A stretch of 64,000 nucleotides of DNA from Streptomyces olivoverticillatus (GTDB lineage: Bacteria > Actinomycetota > Actinomycetes > Streptomycetales > Streptomycetaceae): contig NZ_JACHJH010000008.1 of the NCBI RefSeq assembly GCF_014203555.1, positions 159,774-223,773 on the forward strand. The letters run 5' to 3'. Made by a program: the position numbers and the translations under genes. The notes below the pieces were generated by a model. The model saw nothing but the letters and a program-made list of their open reading frames with translations, searched no databases and was not told the origin of the DNA. Shown in pieces: positions 17,286-26,298 of this stretch; the first letter of the stretch is position 1, and each line of letters begins with the position of its first letter.

Positions 17286-17987
17286 ATGACCTGGCACGAG
17301 GAGCCGCTGATCGGCTTCGACTTGGAGACCACCGGCACAGACCCGGCCGAGGCGAGGATCGTCACGGCGGCGATCGTGGAGACCAAGGGCGGCGAGCCGG
17401 TGGCGAGCCGCCGGTGGCTGGCCGATCCTGGGGTGCCCATCCCCGCCGAGGCCGCCGCCATCCACGGGGTGACGGACGAGCGGGCGGCGGCGCTGGGCAG
17501 GCCGGCCCGCGAGGTGGCGGAGGAGATAGCCGCCACCCTGGCCGGGCACTGGGAGGCGGGCGTTCCCGTCGTCGCCTACAACGCCTGCTTCGACCTCAGC
17601 CTGCTCTCCGCGGAGCTGCGGCGGTACGGGCTGCCCCCGCTCCGGGAGCGGCTGGGCGGCGAGGAGGTGGGTCCCGTCGTCGATCCGTACACCATCGACC
17701 GGGCGGTCGACCGCTACCGCAAGGGCAAGCGCACCCTGGCCGCGGTCTGCCAGGAGTACGGCGTCGTGCTCGACGGGGCACACGAGGCGGAGGCCGACGC
17801 CCTGGCCGCGGTCCGGGTGGCGCGGGCGATAGCGGTGCGCCACCCCGGTGTCGCCGAGACGGATCCGGCGCGGCTGCACCGCGATCAGGTGCGGTGGTAC
17901 GGGGAGTGGGCGGCCGGCTTCCAGAAGTGGCTGCGGAAGCAGGGGGATGCGACGGCGGTCGTGGACCCGCGGTGGCCGCTGCGGTGA
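17286..17987 (+). CDS. DnaQ-like 3'-5' exonuclease (DEDDh)
   Basis: A 233-residue exonuclease-domain protein. The three conserved Exo motifs are present: FDLETTGTD (Exo I, Asp and Glu), VVAYNACFDLSLL (Exo II, Asp) and HEAEADALAAV (Exo III with His and Asp), which defines the DEDDh group related to DNA polymerase III epsilon. Residues IPAEAAAIHGVTDE form the usual substrate loop. A short C-terminal tail, VRWYGEWAAGFQKWLR, is typical of Streptomyces stand-alone members. ATG at 17286 follows a G-rich ribosome site. It probably acts in DNA repair or RNA trimming; partners are not indicated by the neighbourhood. Confidence 0.92.
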   Translation: MTWHEEPLIGFDLETTGTDPAEARIVTAAIVETKGGEPVASRRWLADPGVPIPAEAAAIHGVTDERAAALGRPAREVAEEIAATLAGHWEAGVPVVAYNACFDLSLLSAELRRYGLPPLRERLGGEEVGPVVDPYTIDRAVDRYRKGKRTLAAVCQEYGVVLDGAHEAEADALAAVRVARAIAVRHPGVAETDPARLHRDQVRWYGEWAAGFQKWLRKQGDATAVVDPRWPLR

Positions 17988-18007
17988 AGCCCACGGCCCG
18001 GCCCCGG

Positions 18008-18322
18008 TCACTCCCTTAGCCTGAGCAGCTCCTCGTCACAGGAGACGATCTCCAGCTCCCGGCCGGGCAGCCCGGCCGCGGGGAAGGAGACCGCCAGGTG
18101 GCTGCCGTCCTTGGTCTGCCACAGGCCCGGCACCGAATCCAGGGCGTCACCGCGCCCGATGGGGTGATCGGTGAACGTGCCGTCGGCGGCGAACTCCATC
18201 CCGCGCCGCCCGCGCGCGGGCGGGAAGGGGTGGCCGTGGGGCCGGTAGGCGGTGATGCCGTCGTCGTCCTCCTCGAAGGAGTGCACCCAGCGCCGGAAGA
18301 GAGCGGAAGGCGGTTCGTTCAT
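18008..18322 (-). CDS. Small conserved hypothetical protein (beta-rich)
   Basis: A 104-residue protein rich in predicted strands. Landmarks are FRRWVHSFEEDDDGITAYRP near the start, GMEFAADGTFTDHPIG in the middle and GRELEIVSCDEELLRLR at the end. The pattern of a signalling-free, compact, strand-only protein with a WQTKDGSHLAV segment suggests a lipocalin-like or META-like barrel, but this is a guess. I chose ATG at 18322 because AGGTGG lies about eight bases upstream; an in-frame ATG at 18358 lacks one. It converges with the exonuclease gene (20 bases between stops) and diverges from the metalloprotease. Function unknown. Confidence 0.7.
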   Translation of the reverse strand: MNEPPSALFRRWVHSFEEDDDGITAYRPHGHPFPPARGRRGMEFAADGTFTDHPIGRGDALDSVPGLWQTKDGSHLAVSFPAAGLPGRELEIVSCDEELLRLRE

Positions 18323-18476
18323 TCCCTCACCCACCTCGATCGTTGCCTGACACCACATGAACGACGGCTATCCGGAACGGCACTGCACAGTTGTCGGCGG
18401 TTTCCGTGCTGCCCGGCACCATCCGTGCCCTCCGCGTTTACCGTAATCGTCATCGGGCCCGCTACCCCCACCCCAT

Positions 18477-18491
18477 GCCGCGGTCCGCGGC
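18477..18491. promoter_or_regulatory. 15-base palindrome in the metalloprotease leader
   Basis: GCCGCGG, one T, then CCGCGGC form a perfect palindrome that ends five bases before the ribosome site of the metalloprotease gene (AGGAGG, about 18496-18502). It could be a repressor site or a hairpin limiting translation. Confidence 0.4.
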
Positions 18492-18509
18492 GATGCGAGG
18501 AGGCGCAGC

Positions 18510-19448
18510 ATGCCCGAAAACCGGCGGTCAACAGCAGCGGGCAGGCCACCCGAAAGCCTGTTGTGCGGGACGATGGAGGTCCATCGGAGGCTGCTCACCG
18601 AGCACCCCGGATACGCCGCCGCCCGCACGGCCCTGGAGAACAGGGCGTTCGCCTACGAAAAAGGGCACGAGCGGACCGCGCGAGCGGGCGTGACCCGCAT
18701 CCCCGTCGTCGTCCACGTCGTCTACCAGACGGACGACCAGAACATCGGCGACGCTCAGGTCGCCGCCCAGATCGACGCCCTCAACCGCGACTACCGCAAG
18801 CTCAACGCGGACGTCGCCCAGGTGCCGGCCCCATGGCAGGCCGTCGCCGCCGACAGCCGCATCGAATTCCGCCTCGCCGTCACCGACCCGGCCGGAGCGC
18901 CCACCAACGGCATCACCCGTACCCGCACCGGGCTCGCGAGCTTCGACACCGACGACGCCGTGAAGTCGACGGCCGACGGCGGGTGCGACCCGTGGCCCGC
19001 CGACCGCTACCTCAACATGTGGGCCTGCCCGCTGGGCGGCGGGCTGCTGGGGTACGCACAGTTCCCCGGCGGCCCGGCCGCCACGGACGGCGTGGTCATC
19101 CTGCACTCCGCCTTCGGCACCGGAGGCACCGCGGCGGCCCCCTTCGACCTGGGCCGCACCGCGACCCACGAGGTGGGCCACTGGCTCAATCTCTTCCACA
19201 TCTGGGGTGACGACGGCACCGGCTGCAGCGGCAGCGACTTCGTGGCCGACACCCCCAACCAGGGCGGCCCCAACTTCGGCAAGCCGGTCTTCCCCCGCCT
19301 TTCGTGCAGCAACGGTCCCGACGGCGACATGTTCATGAATTTCATGGACTACGTCGACGACGCGGCCATGGTCATGTTCACCCAGGGGCAAGTGGCGCGC
19401 ATGGACGCCACCCTCGACGGGCCCCGCTCGTCGTTCACCGCAGGCTGA
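18510..19448 (+). CDS. Zinc metalloprotease, M43 (pappalysin/cytophagalysin) type
   Basis: A 312-residue protease. The zinc site is HEVGHWLNLFH at residues 220-230 (ligands His220, His224, His230, catalytic Glu221). A Met-turn follows at NFMDYVDD (Met279). Strands RIPVVVHVVYQTD and IEFRLAV precede, as in the family. The Cys pair in GTGCSGSDF and RLSCSNGP fits a disulphide. No hydrophobic signal peptide is seen at the N-terminus, which is basic and polar, though relatives usually act outside the cell. Start ATG at 18510 has AGGAGG upstream. It ends exactly where the convergent APH-like gene ends. Substrate unknown. Confidence 0.9.
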   Translation: MPENRRSTAAGRPPESLLCGTMEVHRRLLTEHPGYAAARTALENRAFAYEKGHERTARAGVTRIPVVVHVVYQTDDQNIGDAQVAAQIDALNRDYRKLNADVAQVPAPWQAVAADSRIEFRLAVTDPAGAPTNGITRTRTGLASFDTDDAVKSTADGGCDPWPADRYLNMWACPLGGGLLGYAQFPGGPAATDGVVILHSAFGTGGTAAAPFDLGRTATHEVGHWLNLFHIWGDDGTGCSGSDFVADTPNQGGPNFGKPVFPRLSCSNGPDGDMFMNFMDYVDDAAMVMFTQGQVARMDATLDGPRSSFTAG

Positions 19449-20324
19449 TCAGAAGGGGTACCACCGCACCGCCGGGTCGCCTTCGCGCAACGAGGCGACC
19501 CGGCGGCCGAACTCCGCCCGTGCCGCCGGGTTGCCGGGGGCGTGCTGGGCCACCCAGGCGCAGCTGGCGGTCTCCCGGGCGCCGCGCAGCACGGCGCAGC
19601 CCGCCCATTCGCGCACGTCCCAGCCGTAGGTGTGCACAAAGGCGTGGTACTCCTCCGGGTCGAGCCCGTACCGGTCCAGGCTGAGGGCCGTCACGACCAG
19701 GTCGTGCTCGCGCAGGTCGCCGGCGAACGTCTCCAGGTCGACCAGGACCGGGCCGTCGGGGCCGATGTGCACATTGCGGGGGAGCGCGTCGCCGTGGATC
19801 GGGCCTGGAGACAGGTGCGGGGTGAGGGCGGCGGCCGCGGCGGCGAAGCCGTCCCGGCGCTCGCGCAGATAGTCGGCGTCGGCGGGGTCGATCGCGTCCC
19901 CGGCCAGCCGCAGCCACCGCTCCACCCCGCCGAGCAGGTCGCGCCGGGGCAGCTCGAACCCGGGCGCGGGCAGGGCGTGGACGAGCCGCAGCAATTCGGC
20001 CAGGTCGGCGGGGCGCGCCGGGCGTTCGGGCGCGGGAAGCCGATGCCACAGCGTCACGGGGTGGCCGTCGGCGAGGAGCACCTCGGTCTCGGCGGCGCGT
20101 ACGGCAGGAATGTCGCTCTCGGCGAGCCAGGCGGCGATGCGCAGTTCGCGGCGCGCCCGCTCCAGCAGGCTCGCTTCCCTGCCCACCTTGGCCACGAGGC
20201 CGCCCGCGGCGAACACCGCGTTCTCGCCGAGCGCGAGGAGCTCGGCGTCCGCCGCCGGCAGGGGTGCGCCTGCCGCCGCGAGGAGCTCGCGGGCCCGCTG
20301 TTCCGTGAATGCCGCGTCCGTCAC
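19449..20324 (-). CDS. Aminoglycoside phosphotransferase (APH)-family kinase
   Basis: A 291-residue protein of the APH/choline-kinase fold. ATP-binding Lys46 lies in GLVAKVGR, the catalytic loop is IHGDALPRNVHI (His177, Asp179, Asn184) and the magnesium Asp is Asp196 in VLVDLE. These residues indicate an active small-molecule kinase. The family includes antibiotic-inactivating enzymes and sugar or amino-alcohol kinases, and the sequence does not show which. It converges with the metalloprotease with no spacer and is divergent from a macrolide-type glycosyltransferase 139 bases away; two drug-modifying-type enzymes side by side is suggestive but not proof of a resistance role. Confidence 0.88.
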   Translation of the reverse strand: MTDAAFTEQRARELLAAAGAPLPAADAELLALGENAVFAAGGLVAKVGREASLLERARRELRIAAWLAESDIPAVRAAETEVLLADGHPVTLWHRLPAPERPARPADLAELLRLVHALPAPGFELPRRDLLGGVERWLRLAGDAIDPADADYLRERRDGFAAAAAALTPHLSPGPIHGDALPRNVHIGPDGPVLVDLETFAGDLREHDLVVTALSLDRYGLDPEEYHAFVHTYGWDVREWAGCAVLRGARETASCAWVAQHAPGNPAARAEFGRRVASLREGDPAVRWYPF

Positions 20325-20432
20325 GTCGTGGATGCCTTCCGTGCCGCCGTCGAGGGATCGAGTCGAGGGATCGATGGGTCGGGGGCCAGTGTCTCAGGTG
20401 GCCGTTCAAGTGGCCGAAAGAAATCGATTGAA

Positions 20433-20449
20433 CGAGACGTATCGTCTCG
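20433..20449. promoter_or_regulatory. Operator-like palindrome within the glycosyltransferase promoter
   Basis: CGAGACG (20433-20439), TAT, CGTCTCG (20443-20449) form a perfect inverted repeat. It fills the spacer between TTGAAC (20428-20433, -35) and GTTAAT (20450-20455, -10), which is where a TetR-type repressor would block transcription. Only eight bases separate the -10 box from the ATG. Confidence 0.6.
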
Positions 20450-20463
20450 GTTAATCTGCCGCC

Positions 20464-21669
20464 ATGCATACCCCGGAAACCCAACGCCCCGCCCACATCG
20501 CCATGTTCAGCATCGCGGCGCACGGTCACGTCAACCCCAGCCTCGACGTCGTCCGCGAACTCGTCGCCCGTGGCCACCGGGTCACCTACGCCATCCCCGA
20601 GTCCTTCGCGGACATCGTCGCCGCGACCGGCGCCGAGCCGGTGATCTACGACTCCACCCTGCCGAGCGCCGGCGACCCCGACGCGTGGGGCAGCGAGCTC
20701 ATCGATTACATCGAACTCTTCCTCAACGACGCCATCCACGTCCTGCCCCAGCTGGCCCGGGCGTACGAGGGCGACGAGCCGGACCTCGTCCTGTACGACA
20801 TCACCGCCTACCCCGGGCGGGTTCTGGCGCACCGCTGGAACGTGCCGGTCGTCCAGCTGTCCCCCAACATGGTCGCCTGGGAGGGGTACGAGGAGGAGGT
20901 CGCGGCCCCCCTCTTCGATCCCGTCAAGAAGACCGCGCGGGGTGCCGCCTACTACGAGCGCTTCACCGCCTGGCTGGGGGAGAACGGCATCACCCTCCAC
21001 CCCGACCACTTCACCGGGCGCCCCGAGCGCTGCCTCGCGCTCATCCCGCGCGCCATGCAGCCCAACGCCGACCGGGTCGACGAGACGGTCACCACCTTCA
21101 CCGGGCCCTGCCAGGGCGACCGCAGCGACCAGGGTGTGTGGGAGCGCCCGGCGGACGCGGAGAAGGTGCTGCTGATCTCGCTCGGCTCGACCTTCACCAA
21201 GCAGCCCGGCTTCTACCGCGAGTGCATCGAGGCCTTCGGCGACCTGCCGGGCTGGCACGTCGTCCTGCAGATCGGCAAGCAGGTGGACGTGGCGGAACTC
21301 GGCACCATACCCGCCAACTTCGAGGTCCGTTCGTGGGTGCCGCAGCTCTCCGTCCTGCAGCAGGCCGACGCCTTCGTCACCCACGCCGGGATGGGCGGCT
21401 CGCAGGAGGGTCTGGCCTGCGGCGTGCCGATGGTCGCGGTGCCGCAAGCCGTCGACCAGTTCGCGAACGCCGCGGTGCTGGAGCAGCTGGGCGTCGGTCG
21501 GCACGTCCCGAAGGAGACGGCCACGGCCGAGGCGCTGAGGGAGGCGGTGCTCTCCCTCGTCGACGACCCGGCGGTGGCAGTCCGTTCGGCGGCCCTCAAG
21601 GCCGAGCTCGCCGCGGAGGGCGGCACTCCGCGCGCGGCGGACCTTATCGAGGCCGAGCTCCGTTTCTAA
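20464..21669 (+). CDS. Macrolide-type glycosyltransferase (GT1, OleD/Mgt-like)
   Basis: A 401-residue GT-B enzyme of the MGT family that transfers glucose or a related sugar from UDP-sugar to macrolides and other acceptors. The catalytic dyad of OleD corresponds to His20 in AAHGHVNPSL and Asp112 in LVLYDITAYPGR. The sugar-nucleotide site is HAGMGGSQEGL (307-317) followed by VPMVAVPQAVDQ. Length fits OleD. It is likely to give intrinsic protection against macrolides, its own or from competitors, though no macrolide biosynthetic genes are in view. No Shine-Dalgarno is found and the -10 box is adjacent to the ATG, so its mRNA is probably leaderless and repressor-controlled. Confidence 0.93.
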   Translation: MHTPETQRPAHIAMFSIAAHGHVNPSLDVVRELVARGHRVTYAIPESFADIVAATGAEPVIYDSTLPSAGDPDAWGSELIDYIELFLNDAIHVLPQLARAYEGDEPDLVLYDITAYPGRVLAHRWNVPVVQLSPNMVAWEGYEEEVAAPLFDPVKKTARGAAYYERFTAWLGENGITLHPDHFTGRPERCLALIPRAMQPNADRVDETVTTFTGPCQGDRSDQGVWERPADAEKVLLISLGSTFTKQPGFYRECIEAFGDLPGWHVVLQIGKQVDVAELGTIPANFEVRSWVPQLSVLQQADAFVTHAGMGGSQEGLACGVPMVAVPQAVDQFANAAVLEQLGVGRHVPKETATAEALREAVLSLVDDPAVAVRSAALKAELAAEGGTPRAADLIEAELRF

Positions 21670-21966
21670 GATGCAAAGCAGCCACATTCACAGGCGGTAA
21701 AGCCTTGTAGGCAAGGTGGGTTGGACGTGTGTTCGTGATGTAAAACGTGACAACGGTTGTCGATCCGGCTGTCCAATTTGCCGTCGTTCAGCGGGGTTTG
21801 GAAATACGCAAGTGCGTTGCGTATGTCACACCTGCGTGCGGAAGTTGAGTTGAGCGCGACAAACCTGAAAGGGTTTCGAGTCACCCGGGGCGAATTTGCT
21901 TTCGCCTCGGGTGCGTTGAGACAACGCGCTATCCCCCCCCACAACCGCACGAGGAGGAACCTCGTA
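21670..21966 (+). promoter_or_regulatory. Long 5' region of the subtilase gene with dyads and tandem hairpins
   Basis: This 297-base stretch holds no gene but much structure. GACAAC-G-GTTGTC is a perfect dyad at 21749-21761. ATACGCAA (21804-21811) and TTGCGTAT (21817-21824) are perfect eight-base inverted arms around GTGCG. A 12-base-pair stem follows: ACCCGGGGCGAA (21883-21894) pairs with TTCGCCTCGGGT (21901-21912), with one G-U pair and loop TTTGCT. A second stem, GCGTTG/CAACGC, lies at 21913-21927. The ribosome site GAGGAGG is at 21951-21957. The dyads look like operators; the hairpins would lie in the mRNA leader. Confidence 0.6.
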
Positions 21967-23193
<1,227 letters not shown>

Positions 23194-23220
23194 CCCTCGC
23201 GCGGTGACGCACGAACCGGT

Positions 23221-23262
23221 CGGCCGCCGTTCCCCACCCCCACGGGGGACGGCGGGCGGCCG
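23221..23262. terminator. Bidirectional terminator between subtilase and NACHT genes
   Basis: CGGCCGCCGT followed by TCCCC pairs with GGGGGACGG and CGGCCG across an eight-base loop, with one four-base bulge. It lies 27 bases after the subtilase stop and eight bases after the NACHT stop on the other strand, so it can serve both convergent genes. Confidence 0.75.
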
Positions 23263-23269
23263 GGCGTCG

Positions 23270-26104
23270 TCACCGGCGGGGGCGGGGGCGGAGGGTGACT
23301 GCTCCGGGCGGGAAGAGGTCGAGGCCGGTGATTTCTTCGGCGTCGGTGATGACGATGGCCGGCACACTCCGTGCACCCGACAGGGCGGTGAGATCAACGG
23401 TGCGCCCCGAGCTCATCCGGCAGAGGATCTGCAGTGACCGGAGGCGGGGGAAGGCCTCCGTCACGGGCGTCAAGTCGCGAGCGTCCACGGGGTCGATGAG
23501 CGACAGATCGGTCACCTGAGGAAGTGGCGGCCTCCCGGCCAGGAGAGCCACGTCCTGGTCGGCGAATTGCATACCGGCAAGGCAGGAAATCGAGGTGAGT
23601 TCGCTCCAGGCCGTCTCGGAAACTCCCGGAGCGCCGAGGCTGAGGTATTCCAGGCAGGTGAACCGGGAGATGCCGTCGAGCACCGTCGACCGGCATGTTT
23701 CCTCCCAGAGGCGGAGCTCGCGCAAGTGTGAGGGTGCGGGAAGCGAGGCCAGGTCGGGGCAGGGCAGGCGGGCGTGGAGGTCGAGACGCACGAGTTCGGG
23801 TAGGTCCGCGAGGGGACTCACGTCCGAGAGGTCGGATACGCGCAGGACCAGATCGGTCAGGCGCAGTCCGCCGAGTGATGAGATGTCTTGTATTCCGTTG
23901 CCCGTCAAGATGAGGCTGCGGACCTTGGGCAGATTCCTGATGAAGGAGAAGTCGCTCAGCCGGCGATTATTCGTTATGCCGAGAGAGAGGAGCCGGTTCG
24001 GGTCGGCCACGGACATGATCTCTTCCGAGGAGAAGTCTCCTGTGAATGACATGCCCGACTTGTGGGGAAGGTTCGGCAGCTCCCGTAACTCGGCGCCCCT
24101 GCTGACCGTGATGGAGCTCTTTCCCGGAAGGTGCCGGAGGATCTCTTCTGCGTACTCCTGGGCGTCAAAGGCGTTCCATCCGTGCACCAGGGCATTCTCA
24201 ACAGCGATGTGAGGACAGTCGCGGTACCGTTTGAGCAAGGCCAGTGCAGCGTCTCCGCCGACCTGCAAGGCGGTCTGGACGACGGCCGTTGCCTCGTCCA
24301 CCTCGAGCCCGTCCGGAGCCGGCAGCAGGTCCAGGATCACCGGACCGACCGGTGCCAGTCTCCAGGCCTCTTCGTAACTGCGCGGCGGCAGCACCCCCGC
24401 CACCCGGCTCTCCACCATCTCCCGCACCTGTGGATCCAGCTCCGTCGCCTGCTCCAGGCACGCCATGGCGAGCAAGTGCAGCCGCATCCCGTGCTTGGCC
24501 ACCTTGTCCCCCCGCGCCACAAGCCGCCGCAGCAGCGTCGCCCGTTCCGCAGGCCGCGCATGGGCCACCGCCATGCGCAGCACGTCCTCCCACTGGTCGT
24601 CGTGCGCGTGCCGCACCAGGAGCCCCAGGTCCCGCACCTCCACGGCCGCCTTCGCCCCCAGGTAGTCCTGAAAGGTGCGGTGCACGAAGTCGATCGTGTC
24701 CGCCGTCGGGCGGCGCAGCAGCCCGCAGCGGGACACCAGGTGTCCGAGCACCTGCACGGCGTCGCCCTGTGAGGACACCGCAGGCATGGAGGGCAGTGCC
24801 TCCTCGACGACCGCGAGTGCCGTCTCCTCCTCCATCTCCGCCTGGCCGTTGCGGATGAGCCAGTAGGCCAGGCGCTGGAGCAGCTGGACGGCCTGGTGCC
24901 GGTTGAGGCGGATGCCTTCGGGCGTGCCGATGTCGCGCTCGTCGTCCCTGCGCACCAGCAGCATCGACAGCGCCGCCTCGTACAACTCCAGCCGTCCGTG
25001 CGGCAGATGGCCGCGTCGGTCGCGGTGCAGGGCGCACATCAGCGCACACATCAAGGGCGTGGTCGCCAGCTGGGCGAGGTCCCGCTGTCCTCTTACCGCG
25101 TCCTTGAGGCTCTCCCGCAGCTCCGGCGGGGCGCCGGCCGCGGCGTGCCAGCGGGAGACGAAGACCGTGACGTCCCGCCGGTTCATCGGCCGCACGGTCA
25201 GTTCCGTGAAGTCCAGCCCTTCGAGCCACCGTTCGGGCACGGCGGACGGCCGCGTGGTCACGGCGTAGTGGGCGTCCGGATAGGCGGCCAGCAGCTCCCT
25301 CAGCCACTCCCGGGTGTGTTCACGCCGCTGCTTGGGCACCTCGTCGATGCCGTCGACGAGCACCAGCCCGCGCCCCGCCCCCAGCACCCGGTCGGCCCAG
25401 CCCGGCGGTTGCGCCGCGGCGAGCACGCTTCCCGTCGCTTCCAGGAACTTGCCGGGATCCGGCAGCGGGCCTTGGCGGTCGAGGGTGCGCAAGGGGAGCA
25501 CAAAGGGAATGAGGTTGCCGAGGCGGGCGAGCTCTTCCGGCGGAGACCGCCGTGCCGCAGTGACCGCGAGCCACTGCAGCAACGTCGTCTTGCCGCTTCC
25601 CGCCAGGCCGCGGACCATCGTGCGCCGCTGCCCCGACAGAGCCCGCTCGGCCCGTTCCACGGTGAGCGAAGGGCCGTGACCCTTGAACCACTCGATGTCC
25701 GGGTGGCCGCGCTGTGCCGCCAGCTCCAAGCTGAGATACGCCGCATCGAGCGGCCAGCACGCGCCGTCCGGCCGGTCGAGGTCCAGCCCCACGACCGTCA
25801 GCCGGCTGTGCCGGTCGATGACGTAGCTGCGGTAGCGCTTCTCGAAGGCGGCGTCCTCGCCGGTCGGAACCAGTGGGGCCACCGCTTGGGCCCGCAGCGA
25901 CAGCAACGCGTCCACGTCGCCGCGCAGCACCTTGGCCAGGGACGTCAAGGTCTCCTCCGACGGCACCTTCCTGCCGTTCAGCGCTTGACTCACCGTCGTG
26001 TGGCCGAGCCCCGACAGCCGTTCCAGTTTGACCATCGAGAGATGGCGTGCAGCCCTCAACCGACGGAGTTGCGCGGCCAGTTCATCCCGTGCGGAAGCGC
26101 CCAT
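23270..26104 (-). CDS. HTH-NACHT-LRR protein (bacterial NLR-like, defence candidate)
   Basis: A 944-residue multidomain protein. Residues 5-65 are an XRE-type helix-turn-helix (LERLSGLGHTTVSQALNGRK). The NACHT ATPase has Walker A GLAGSGKT (166-173), Walker B LVLVDGIDEVP (about 247-257) and the sensor-like AVTTRPSAVPERW. A helical region with TIDFVHRTFQDYLGAKA, the winged-helix/arm part typical of NACHT proteins, follows. The C-terminal quarter (about 690-925) contains leucine-rich repeats such as LSDVSPLADLPELVRLDLHA. NACHT/NLR-like bacterial proteins are known anti-phage systems. The LRR-coding part has visibly lower GC than its neighbours, hinting at transfer or rapid change. ATG at 26104 is chosen; the frame stays open to 26485 without homology, and no clear ribosome site is seen. 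Confidence 0.88.
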   Translation of the reverse strand: MGASARDELAAQLRRLRAARHLSMVKLERLSGLGHTTVSQALNGRKVPSEETLTSLAKVLRGDVDALLSLRAQAVAPLVPTGEDAAFEKRYRSYVIDRHSRLTVVGLDLDRPDGACWPLDAAYLSLELAAQRGHPDIEWFKGHGPSLTVERAERALSGQRRTMVRGLAGSGKTTLLQWLAVTAARRSPPEELARLGNLIPFVLPLRTLDRQGPLPDPGKFLEATGSVLAAAQPPGWADRVLGAGRGLVLVDGIDEVPKQRREHTREWLRELLAAYPDAHYAVTTRPSAVPERWLEGLDFTELTVRPMNRRDVTVFVSRWHAAAGAPPELRESLKDAVRGQRDLAQLATTPLMCALMCALHRDRRGHLPHGRLELYEAALSMLLVRRDDERDIGTPEGIRLNRHQAVQLLQRLAYWLIRNGQAEMEEETALAVVEEALPSMPAVSSQGDAVQVLGHLVSRCGLLRRPTADTIDFVHRTFQDYLGAKAAVEVRDLGLLVRHAHDDQWEDVLRMAVAHARPAERATLLRRLVARGDKVAKHGMRLHLLAMACLEQATELDPQVREMVESRVAGVLPPRSYEEAWRLAPVGPVILDLLPAPDGLEVDEATAVVQTALQVGGDAALALLKRYRDCPHIAVENALVHGWNAFDAQEYAEEILRHLPGKSSITVSRGAELRELPNLPHKSGMSFTGDFSSEEIMSVADPNRLLSLGITNNRRLSDFSFIRNLPKVRSLILTGNGIQDISSLGGLRLTDLVLRVSDLSDVSPLADLPELVRLDLHARLPCPDLASLPAPSHLRELRLWEETCRSTVLDGISRFTCLEYLSLGAPGVSETAWSELTSISCLAGMQFADQDVALLAGRPPLPQVTDLSLIDPVDARDLTPVTEAFPRLRSLQILCRMSSGRTVDLTALSGARSVPAIVITDAEEITGLDLFPPGAVTLRPRPRR

Positions 26105-26140
26105 GCGTTCATCTTCATACGCCGAACGGCAGCGAACGCA

Positions 26141-26257
26141 ATGGGCGCCAAGTTCCCTTACATGAAGCCGAACGCGAACCGGATGATCCTCGCCACCGCC
26201 GCCGCCCTGACCGCCCTCGCCAACCTCCTGGAGGCAGTCCACAACTTCATGAACTGA
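26141..26257 (+). CDS. 38-aa hydrophobic peptide ORF divergent from the NACHT gene
   Basis: A short ORF of 38 residues with one hydrophobic helix (MILATAAALTALANLL, residues 15-30) behind a polar, basic start (MKPNANR) and with a short polar end. Almost all codons have G or C in the third position, as real genes here do. It begins 37 bases from the NACHT start on the opposite strand, and a 13-base-pair terminator lies just after its stop. No good ribosome site precedes the ATG, and an alternative start is the second Met (26162). It resembles small membrane peptides, but no family is recognised. It might be a toxin-like or sensor partner of the NACHT protein, which is inference only. Confidence 0.45.
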   Translation: MGAKFPYMKPNANRMILATAAALTALANLLEAVHNFMN

Positions 26258-26263
26258 GGTCAA

Positions 26264-26291
26264 GCGCGGCAGCGCCCCGGCGCTGCCGCGC
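26264..26291. terminator. Strong bidirectional terminator between the 38-aa ORF and the NmrA gene
   Basis: GCGCGGCAGCGCC (26264-26276) pairs perfectly with GGCGCTGCCGCGC (26279-26291). It lies seven bases after the 38-aa ORF stop and seven bases after the NmrA-like gene stop on the other strand. Confidence 0.8.
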
Positions 26292-26298
26292 AACCCGC

